Source of the DNA: an uncultured Lactobacillus sp.
Lineage (GTDB): Bacteria > Bacillota > Bacilli > Lactobacillales > Lactobacillaceae
Assembly (NCBI RefSeq): GCF_902491705.1
Contig: NZ_CABUIW010000006.1
Coordinates: forward strand, 1 to 64,000
Direction: 5' to 3'
DNA length: 64,000 nucleotides
The position numbers were made by a program, and so were the translations under genes. This document shows, piece after piece, positions 57,836 through 64,000 of the stretch. Under the pieces are notes generated by a model that made no database searches, had not been told where the DNA came from, and saw nothing but the letters and a program-made list of their open reading frames with translations. Every line of letters begins with the position of its first letter. Position 1 is the stretch's first letter.

Positions 57836-58821
57836 CAAAATATAATTGGGGAATGATTGGTACTGGTTGGATCGCACATGAGATGGCTGATGCTTTAAAT
57901 GCTGTTAATGGCGAAGTTTATGCTGCTACAAATGCTAACGAAGAAATGCTTAAAAAATTCGCTGAAGAAAAGCACGTCAAGAAAATTTATACTGATCCTG
58001 ATGAAATGATCGCCGATCCTAATATCGACATTATTTACATCGCTACTCCTCACACCTTCCACTATGACTACATTAAGAAAGCTTTAAACGCAGGCAAGCA
58101 TGTCTTTTGTGAAAAAGCTATTACTGTTAACGCACGTCAATTTGATGAAGTAGAAAAATTGGCTAAAGAAAAAGGTTTAATTTTAACCGAAGGCTTTACT
58201 CTTTACCACATGCCAATTTACAAGAAAGTTACTGATTTAATTAAATCCGGCAAATTAGGTAAGATTAAGATGATCCAAGTTAACTTTGGTAGTTTGAAGG
58301 ATTACGATCCTAAGAACCGCTTCTTCAACAAAGATTTAGCCGGTGGTGCTTTACTTGATATTGGTGGCTACGCTACTGCTTTTGCTAGAACATTTTTAGA
58401 TGAAAGTCCTGAAAGCATTTTAACTACTGTTAAGTTCTTTGAAACTGGTGTTGATGAACAATCAGGTATTATCATGAAAAATACTAAGGACCAAATGGTC
58501 GTTATGGCATTATCAATGAGAGCTAAGCAACCTAAACGGGGTGTAGTTTCTGGTACCAAGGGTTATGTTGAAATTAACCAATATCCTCGTGCTACAGAAG
58601 CTGACATCACTTATACTGCCAGTGCTCATGAAGAAACACATGAAAAGCTCACTGCTGGTGACAGTGACAAGGCTTTACAATACGAAGTTGCTGACATGCA
58701 AAGATATATTGATCAAGGTCATGATGATGGTCAATTACAAATGTCCCACGACATTGCTCATATTTTGACTAGTGTAAGAACTTCATGGGGTATGAGATAT
58801 CCTTTTGACGATGAAAAATAA
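57832..58821 (+). CDS. Gfo/Idh/MocA-family oxidoreductase
   Basis: A 329-residue NAD(P)-dependent dehydrogenase with the Rossmann start WGMIGTGWIA, the IATPHTFHYDY segment and the EKAITV motif carrying the family's conserved Lys, followed by the C-terminal beta-sheet domain (about 130 on). Substrate is a sugar or cyclitol, not known. Coupled to the RpiA-like gene (ATGA overlap), suggesting successive steps of one catabolic path. A perfect terminator follows. Confidence 0.9.
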   Translation: MTKYNWGMIGTGWIAHEMADALNAVNGEVYAATNANEEMLKKFAEEKHVKKIYTDPDEMIADPNIDIIYIATPHTFHYDYIKKALNAGKHVFCEKAITVNARQFDEVEKLAKEKGLILTEGFTLYHMPIYKKVTDLIKSGKLGKIKMIQVNFGSLKDYDPKNRFFNKDLAGGALLDIGGYATAFARTFLDESPESILTTVKFFETGVDEQSGIIMKNTKDQMVVMALSMRAKQPKRGVVSGTKGYVEINQYPRATEADITYTASAHEETHEKLTAGDSDKALQYEVADMQRYIDQGHDDGQLQMSHDIAHILTSVRTSWGMRYPFDDEK

Positions 58822-58837
58822 TTAGTCGCAGTAAATC

Positions 58838-58869
58838 AAAAAGACAGATGCAAATGCATCTGTCTTTTT
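58838..58869 (+). terminator. Terminator of the RpiA-like/oxidoreductase operon
   Basis: AAAAAGACAGATGC (58838-58851), AAAT loop, GCATCTGTCTTTTT (58856-58869): an exact 14-bp stem. Confidence 0.95.
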
Positions 58870-58887
58870 AACATAATCTAAAATATT

Positions 58888-58941
58888 TTAAGCTAAATCA
58901 AGCAAGCGTAAAATTTCTTTTTGCACTGCACTCTCATTAAC
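58888..58941 (-). pseudogene. Out-of-frame C-terminal 17 codons of the HAD gene
   Basis: GTT AAT GAG AGT GCA ... reads V N E S A V Q K E I L R L L D L A then TAA, continuing IIGS of the upstream frame if one base is removed. Confidence 0.75.
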
Positions 58942-59680
58942 TTGACCCAATAATTTGGTCAGCCGCCATCTTGGCTTCTTTTAACGCTGTAGATGTCGCA
59001 TAACTACGTCCAGCATATTTAAGCATCCCTACATCATTGCCACTGTCACCAAAGGCAACCATTTCACTTGGTTTTATACCTAATTTCTTACTCAAATATT
59101 CCAGCCCAACTGCTTTATTCATACCCTTTGTTTGCATATCAATGGAATCAGCTGCACCAGATACAAAACCAATTTCAGGATATTTCTGTTTTAATTGCCC
59201 TAACACAATTGGCATTTCATCTTCTGGAACAGTTAAACTGATCTTGAAAATACGATCATCAATTTCATCAAATGAGTCAACCGTTTCTAAATGCTCCACA
59301 TACTTTTTCATTTCTTGGATATAAGCTGGATCGTTGCTCTTTTTAATGTATGCACTGACTAATCCCATGACAATTGCAGGATAATGATATTCATCTGTAA
59401 TCTTAAGCAGAGCTTGATATAATTCATCGCTTAAAGCATCAACATGTAAAATTTGTCTTCCCTTAGCTACCAAAGCACCATTTTCTGCCACAAAATAAAT
59501 TTGATCTACTACATCAGGAAAACGCGTCATTAAATTAGCATATTGATTACCACTAGCTACTACGAACTTAATGTCCTGCTTGCGCATTTCTTCAAATTCA
59601 CGCTTAAAGATTTCACGATCATAATCTTTAGCATCATTAAGCCATGTACCATCCATATCTGTTGCAATTAATTTGATCAT
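58937..59680 (-). CDS. HAD-superfamily Cof-type phosphatase, C-terminally frameshifted
   Basis: A 247-residue HAD hydrolase (type IIB cap). D8 and D10 in TDMDGTW are the nucleophile and acid, and MVAFGDSGNDVGML is motif IV. Such enzymes dephosphorylate sugar phosphates or cofactors. The frame stops after QIIGSS, while the next frame continues VNESAVQKEILRLLDLA to a stop at 58888-58890, the normal family ending. One extra base at 58942/58943 explains it. The catalytic parts are intact, so activity may survive. It overlaps the RsmF-like gene upstream by 4 bases. Confidence 0.9.
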   Translation of the reverse strand: MIKLIATDMDGTWLNDAKDYDREIFKREFEEMRKQDIKFVVASGNQYANLMTRFPDVVDQIYFVAENGALVAKGRQILHVDALSDELYQALLKITDEYHYPAIVMGLVSAYIKKSNDPAYIQEMKKYVEHLETVDSFDEIDDRIFKISLTVPEDEMPIVLGQLKQKYPEIGFVSGAADSIDMQTKGMNKAVGLEYLSKKLGIKPSEMVAFGDSGNDVGMLKYAGRSYATSTALKEAKMAADQIIGSS

Positions 59681-61059
59681 TTTCTCAACCCTTTTGGATA
59701 AAAATTCTTCAATACTTGATTACCAGCAATTTTACCAAAACTAAAAATCATGTCTTTGTAGCTCACTAAAACAAATCCACGCAAATCACTGTTCACTTTA
59801 ATAGTTTCACCATGCAAATAGTCCTGATACTCTTTATCATTAACTAAATCAATAACTCGCTCTTGTTTAACTTGACCTAATACTTCAGCTAATTGATGAC
59901 CTGGCTCGAATCTCTTTTTCTTTAAAACACCGAATTCAACACCATTATTTAAAATATGAAGTTTAGTCTTGCCATTAAATTCGATAGCAGGCACAAAAAC
60001 ATGGTCATTACTTACTAAAGCCTTTTTACGCCAATCTGCCAACTCTTCTGGTAAATTAAATTGATCTACTACTTCACCAACTAGTTCTTGTTCGTTTTTA
60101 TTCAAACGTAAAGCAGTACGCTTATTTTTCTTGTTTTTACGTTTTTTTTCAGCTACTTGTTTAACCTGACCAGGCTTTTGCAAAATTGCCGCAAATTGTC
60201 CCTCGCCAACGCCGTCTTGTGGCCAAAAGCGTAGTGTTTTCTTTAAATCAGAATTGTCATTGCCCCATTCTGGATGTCCTGCACTAATTCGCTCATCCTT
60301 TATTTGACTATCTAAAATAGAAAAGCCATATTCCTTAGTTAACCAATCGACAATCTTTTCATCTTCTTCTGGCGCAAACGTACAAGTTGAATAAACTAAG
60401 CGACCACCAGGCTTAAGCATCTTTACTGCTTCATTTAAAATTGTCTTTTGTCTCTCACTACAAGTTAAAACATAATCTTGTGACCAATATTCAATTGCTT
60501 CAGGATTTTTTCTAAACATCCCTTCCCCACTACATGGTGCATCAACTAAAATCACATCGAAGAATTCAGGGAAAGCTAATGAAAGGTTCTCTGGTGATTC
60601 ATTAGTAACTAGCGCATTACTAATGCCCCAGCGTTCTACATTTTCACGCAATATTTTGGCTCTTGAAGTTGAAATTTCATTAGCAACAAGCAAACCCTTA
60701 TTTTTTAATTGCTCACCTAAAGCAGTAGTCTTACCACCTGGAGCAGCGCAGAGATCTAAAACATTTTCTCCTGGTTTAACAGTGCTGATTGCTGCAGGAA
60801 ACATAGCAGCTGGATCTTGGGAATACACATAGCCACTAACCCATTCCGGATCATCGCCGCTAATTTCACCATAATAAGCATGATCAATTTCAGGTACTTG
60901 ATCATCCAAACTGTATGAAATATTAGTCTTGTTCTTCAAAGTATTAACCCTAAATGCTTTTTTGCTATTTTCATTTAGCGCAGAAAACATAGCTTCTGCC
61001 TGTTGATCGCCAAGTAATTTACGATATTTTTCTTTAAAGTCTTGTGGTAGATTTAACAA
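59677..61059 (-). CDS. RsmF-like rRNA cytosine-C5 methyltransferase
   Basis: A 460-residue NOL1/NOP2/Sun-family RNA m5C methyltransferase. SAM-binding VLDLCAAPGGKTT, the DAPCSGEGMFRK motif and the catalytic-Cys STCTFAPEED are intact; the extra C-terminal domain matches RsmF/YebU. It probably modifies 16S rRNA. It overlaps both neighbours, by 4 bases (HAD) and 26 bases (membrane gene), so all three are in one transcript. Confidence 0.92.
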   Translation of the reverse strand: MLNLPQDFKEKYRKLLGDQQAEAMFSALNENSKKAFRVNTLKNKTNISYSLDDQVPEIDHAYYGEISGDDPEWVSGYVYSQDPAAMFPAAISTVKPGENVLDLCAAPGGKTTALGEQLKNKGLLVANEISTSRAKILRENVERWGISNALVTNESPENLSLAFPEFFDVILVDAPCSGEGMFRKNPEAIEYWSQDYVLTCSERQKTILNEAVKMLKPGGRLVYSTCTFAPEEDEKIVDWLTKEYGFSILDSQIKDERISAGHPEWGNDNSDLKKTLRFWPQDGVGEGQFAAILQKPGQVKQVAEKKRKNKKNKRTALRLNKNEQELVGEVVDQFNLPEELADWRKKALVSNDHVFVPAIEFNGKTKLHILNNGVEFGVLKKKRFEPGHQLAEVLGQVKQERVIDLVNDKEYQDYLHGETIKVNSDLRGFVLVSYKDMIFSFGKIAGNQVLKNFYPKGLRK

Positions 61060-62017
61060 TTTTTCTATCCTTTCTCCTTAAACGATAAATCGTTATGCAG
61101 AATGCAATTACGAAGATAATCCATGCACTTATTAATGTAATAATCAATGTGCTGTGTGCAGAATAAAAGGCATGATATCTTAAAAAGAAGTACGTAAAGA
61201 TACCTAAGACGCCTTCTATCATAAATAAGCGTACGCTTTGATTGATCATCCAGTTACGCAACAAATCCCCGTGCAAGTGCGTTAATTTAGCTTGTCGCTT
61301 AATCAAAATAGCTAATAATACATTGCTACCAATACCAACTAATGCAGCAACAATTAACATTAAAACATCCGGTACAATTGACCAACGATCACGGTGATGT
61401 TCTTTTACAAAAGAAGGGACATGTAATTGGGCATGATAATGTTTAGCGATTTTATTAATCACATTAGGTGCGCCATCAACTACTATCCGATAGTTTTTCA
61501 ACTGATCTTGAGCAGTAGGTTGATCAATCCCAGTACTTAAATAATACTTATCCATTTCTACCTGAGGATAATCTTTAAACTCACCAATTACTGAATAATA
61601 ATTTTGCCCCCACACAACGTACTTATTATTTTGGACTTCTAATAAATTAACCTTAGTTGCTGGACCTAATACTGCAAAAGAAACTTTTCCTTTAAAGTCA
61701 TCTGGAGAAAAGTAGCGTCCCTCTTCTGTAGGCAAACTCTTAACTGTATGATTTGCCCACACCAAAACCTGCTTTTTCTCATAGTTGCTATCAAGGTGTA
61801 ATTGCAACTGGTGATTTGCATAATTTTTATCTAAATAGCGCAAAAATGAACTAATCTTTTGTTTACTGTTAGTTCTAAAATAGCGCGTATTATTTGTTAA
61901 TCCATGTGCTTCAAGTAACTCATCCGCATGACCTGAATCAATATTAGATAGCATTGTTCCCATTCCTAAGAATGCTAATAGCGGAATGATAAGTAAAATA
62001 ATTTTTTTAAAGTTCAT
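61034..62017 (-). CDS. Orphan FtsX/MacB-like membrane protein
   Basis: A 327-residue protein with one N-terminal membrane span (about 5-25), an extracellular domain of about 190 residues and three C-terminal spans (about 218-238, 262-280, 290-312). This four-span plan with a large outer domain resembles MacB/FtsX-type permeases, but no ABC ATPase gene is nearby. I would not assign a function; a half-transporter relic or a signalling protein are both possible. It overlaps the upstream gene by 11 bases. Confidence 0.6.
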   Translation of the reverse strand: MNFKKIILLIIPLLAFLGMGTMLSNIDSGHADELLEAHGLTNNTRYFRTNSKQKISSFLRYLDKNYANHQLQLHLDSNYEKKQVLVWANHTVKSLPTEEGRYFSPDDFKGKVSFAVLGPATKVNLLEVQNNKYVVWGQNYYSVIGEFKDYPQVEMDKYYLSTGIDQPTAQDQLKNYRIVVDGAPNVINKIAKHYHAQLHVPSFVKEHHRDRWSIVPDVLMLIVAALVGIGSNVLLAILIKRQAKLTHLHGDLLRNWMINQSVRLFMIEGVLGIFTYFFLRYHAFYSAHSTLIITLISAWIIFVIAFCITIYRLRRKDRKIVKSTTRL

Positions 62018-62759
62018 TATCTATTTCAAATATCCGTTCATCAATAAAATCAAAATTCTGAAATGAATGATTTATTTCAGCTAATTCCGGTGTCTTTTTA
62101 AACCAATGACGATCCCAAAATTCTCGTGAATTTGTTGCCCCGTCTTGTTCTCCTATAAACAATAAGTGACTTGATTTATTATACTTCTGCCAAGCACTAA
62201 CTGCTTTCATATCGCTTTGACCAAAATTAGGTGCCCAAGAACATAAAATCAAATCAACGTCGCGATACTTTTCTATTGCCTGAGTAGCTGGCATATCTAG
62301 CACCTTATGAAATGGCTGTGAGCCTGTCTTTGACGTCTTAGCCCATTCTAATGAATCTGTACTAATTGTCTTTATACCTACTTCTTCAAGCGCCTCAGAC
62401 CAATAAGCATTTCCTGCCATGATCTCCAGTGCCTTTTTAACCCCAAGCTTTTCTTTAATTAAGCGTGCAGTTTGAAGATTAGCAATAGACCAAATTCCAT
62501 ATTCTAAAGATAAATACTGCCGGCAATTATTAAACAAATTATTAATTGCTGTTAATGCACTACGTTTATCTTCCCCAATTTCTGCCAATACATCTTCAAA
62601 CTGATCTGGCAATAAACCTAATTCAGCTGGAGCTTGAGGCAGTGGCTTCTTATTTCTGATATAGCTATCAATTTGTCTTATTTCATTAACTTGACGATGA
62701 ATAATAGTGCTATTTAATTCTTGATCAAGTTGATTAATCTTAGTTATATATTCTGTCAT
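62007..62759 (-). CDS. SAM-methyltransferase-like protein (250 aa)
   Basis: The N-terminal half is helical and the C-terminal half has a Rossmann-like methyltransferase pattern (ALEIMAGNAYWSEAL near 130, ISTDSLEW, VDLILCSWAPNFG). Substrate unknown and the family not recognised. The start is the ATG at 62759, with TAGG 9 bases upstream; an upstream ATG at 62789 lacks a site. It is translationally coupled to the membrane gene and is the first gene of the operon leading to the RsmF-like and HAD genes. Confidence 0.65.
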   Translation of the reverse strand: MTEYITKINQLDQELNSTIIHRQVNEIRQIDSYIRNKKPLPQAPAELGLLPDQFEDVLAEIGEDKRSALTAINNLFNNCRQYLSLEYGIWSIANLQTARLIKEKLGVKKALEIMAGNAYWSEALEEVGIKTISTDSLEWAKTSKTGSQPFHKVLDMPATQAIEKYRDVDLILCSWAPNFGQSDMKAVSAWQKYNKSSHLLFIGEQDGATNSREFWDRHWFKKTPELAEINHSFQNFDFIDERIFEIDNEL

Positions 62760-62847
62760 ATCTTTATACCTACTTAATGATTTTAACATTCAAAGCTCTA
62801 GAAATCAGTTATAATAAAAACAGTAGGCATTATTAAGGAGACTTTTT

Positions 62848-63414
62848 ATGGCAGAAAATACCAAGAGAAAAAATGATGACGAGAGCATTGGTCGTTTTGT
62901 TATCGACATCATTATTATGTTTGCAATTTTGATGGGAATTTACTACTTTATTTTTAGTTTTTTCCTGTCCAATGAAACGGTCTCAGGTCCATCAATGCAA
63001 CCCACTTTTGAAAATGGTGACCGTTTGATTGCGGTACGTCATTTCACTCCTAAACGAAACGATATCGTAATCTTAAAGGCGCCAGATCAAAAAGGTGCGC
63101 TTTATATTAAGCGGTTAATCGGTATGCCCGGCGATATGGTTACCTCAAAGAATGATAAGCTTTATATCAATGGCAAGCGTACTCCTGAACCTTATTTAAA
63201 TAATAAATACGAAAAACAAGCGCACAAAGTTGGTGAACTTTATACTAATAACTTTACTTTAAAAAGGCGAGTGCCAAAAAATGAATACTTTGTAATGGGT
63301 GATCACAGAGATGTTTCAAAGGATTCACGATATTTCGGCTTTGTTAAACGAAGTGCTCTTGTCGGTCGAGTTGTCTTTCGTTATTGGCCATTCAACCAAT
63401 GGAAAACATTTTAA
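62848..63414 (+). CDS. lepB: Signal peptidase I
   Basis: A 188-residue type I signal peptidase that removes signal peptides from exported proteins such as the lysozyme at 16061. One membrane span (about 18-40); the Ser-Lys dyad is S49 (SGPSMQP) and K88 (YIKRLIGMPGD), and the GDHRDVSKDSR box is near 150. TATAAT at 62810-62815 and AAGGAG precede the ATG. Confidence 0.96.
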   Translation: MAENTKRKNDDESIGRFVIDIIIMFAILMGIYYFIFSFFLSNETVSGPSMQPTFENGDRLIAVRHFTPKRNDIVILKAPDQKGALYIKRLIGMPGDMVTSKNDKLYINGKRTPEPYLNNKYEKQAHKVGELYTNNFTLKRRVPKNEYFVMGDHRDVSKDSRYFGFVKRSALVGRVVFRYWPFNQWKTF

Positions 63415-63477
63415 TTAATTAAAAATTTTATTTTTGCAGGCAGTTTGATTAAAATGAAGATGTAAGGAGAAATTATT

Positions 63478-63669
63478 ATGAATGAGCAACAAGAAGAATT
63501 AACCAATGCAATTATCGATTTTCAAGTAAAGCATCATGTAAATGATACTGATTTAGCTTTTGCTAGTCACCTTTCAGTTGAAAAAGTACATGCTATGAAG
63601 ACAGGTGAAGGTTCATTTACTGCTGAAGAAGTTAACCAGCTTTATGATTACATGTCTGCCAATGCTTAA
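63478..63669 (+). CDS. Small conserved protein (63 aa)
   Basis: A 63-residue acidic protein, helical, beginning MNEQQEELTNAIIDFQVKHH with SHLSVEKVHAMKTGEG in the middle. It resembles the small LBP_cg2779-type proteins of lactobacilli, with an HTH-like layout, but I am not certain. A good AAGGAG site precedes the ATG and a terminator follows, so it is a real monocistronic gene. Confidence 0.65.
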   Translation: MNEQQEELTNAIIDFQVKHHVNDTDLAFASHLSVEKVHAMKTGEGSFTAEEVNQLYDYMSANA

Positions 63670-63680
63670 GTAATATAGAT

Positions 63681-63727
63681 ATAAGAAAAAACGTCTCATT
63701 TTTCAAGAAATGAGGCGTTTTTCTTAT
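63681..63727. terminator. Convergent terminator after the small protein gene
   Basis: A stem of about 20 bp, ATAAGAAAAAACGTCTCATTT with its near-complement (one mismatch, one bulge), serving both converging genes. Confidence 0.85.
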
Positions 63728-63969
63728 CTATTCACAATTTTAGGTTCAACCCATTTTTTAACAAATAATATATCGCATAAACAAAATACTAAGTCGATTA
63801 CAAATAATCCAATATCGTCTAACCAAATTGGATCATATGTCTGAAGTGCTCTATTAGAATCAACTAAATTTTGCAAATGAGAAAAGAAAATTGAACCGAC
63901 ATATACAGCAATAATTACTAAAATTGCCATAATCAATAGTCTAATCCATAAAGTACTTTTCACGGGCAA
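63724..63969 (-). CDS. Small two-span membrane protein
   Basis: About 81 residues with spans at about 8-28 and 50-70 and a basic C-terminus. The frame may begin at TTG 63969 or GTG 63963; neither has a strong ribosome site, and the upstream end is close to the window edge. Not recognised. Confidence 0.5.
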   Translation of the reverse strand: MPVKSTLWIRLLIMAILVIIAVYVGSIFFSHLQNLVDSNRALQTYDPIWLDDIGLFVIDLVFCLCDILFVKKWVEPKIVNR

Positions 63970-64000
63970 CTCATCTGAAATAACCCTTGAAGCAAAATTA

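Noticed and set aside
2422..59029. AGGGATGC as a KOPS-like motif switching strand at the dif candidate
   Set aside because: Plus-strand copies continue well past 19 kb and the switch, if any, falls between 37 and 42 kb, while 15.8-18.2 kb is mixed. This does not fit a terminus at 19.1 kb.
1..64000. tRNA genes, CRISPR arrays and prophage genes
   Set aside because: Looked for by eye; no cloverleaf, regularly spaced repeat or phage structural gene was found.

Overview
The window is a chromosomal segment of a low-GC Gram-positive bacterium, most likely an S-layer-bearing Lactobacillus of the acidophilus/crispatus/helveticus group. The clues are AT-rich DNA, a GH25 lysozyme with a C-terminal S-layer-associated (SLAP) domain, RexAB/AddAB, the mevalonate route to isoprenoids, a XerS-type single Xer recombinase, and Bacillus-like gene order around rnpB, gpsB, recU, pbp1A, dnaD, asnS and dinG. 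No tRNA, CRISPR array or prophage was seen. The species call is inference.

Layout. 1-144 is the 3' end of an IS3-family element. 165-13985 holds an orphan ORF, a SWIM/SNF2 helicase, plsY, topoisomerase IV (parE-parC), a frameshifted LysR regulator, ppaC, a cyclophilin, an XRE regulator and a DUF1275 membrane protein. 13986-16060 is about 2 kb of very AT-rich DNA without an intact gene; it carries several inverted repeats and the wreck of a gene. 16061-20502 is accessory-looking: SLAP lysozyme, lipoprotein, P-loop kinase, acidic orphan and xerS, with a 28-bp dif-like dyad upstream of xerS. 20684-24031 holds degV, marR and the NFACT gene. 24112-31769 is a tight minus-strand operon, ebsA-like/fhs/lspA/rluD/carA/carB. 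In it the two carbamoyl-phosphate synthase subunits are full length but have lost the catalytic residues of all their active sites.

31861-52053 is mostly minus-strand housekeeping: a metallophosphoesterase, an RNA methyltransferase, rnpB, gpsB and ypsA; then plus-strand recU-pbp1A; then nth, dnaD, asnS, ypmB/tseB, dinG, addA and addB. 52135-56160 is the mevalonate operon (mevalonate kinase, diphosphomevalonate decarboxylase, phosphomevalonate kinase, type 2 IPP isomerase). 56157-58821 is a small sugar locus: a divergent RpiR-type regulator, an RpiA-like isomerase and a Gfo/Idh/MocA oxidoreductase. 58937-63969 holds a C-terminally frameshifted HAD phosphatase, an RsmF-like methyltransferase, an orphan FtsX-like membrane protein, a methyltransferase-like protein, signal peptidase I and two small ORFs.

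Most notable: (1) the catalytically dead CarA/CarB pair at what looks like the ancestral pyr-operon position; (2) the 7-mer GGGATGC (preferred octamer AGGGATGC), found 24 times on the two strands where about 2-3 would be expected, an unexplained genome-wide-looking motif and possible Chi candidate beside the RexAB genes; (3) a dif candidate next to a XerS whose usual second catalytic His is Gln; (4) two genes whose ribosome binding sites point to ATT as the start codon.
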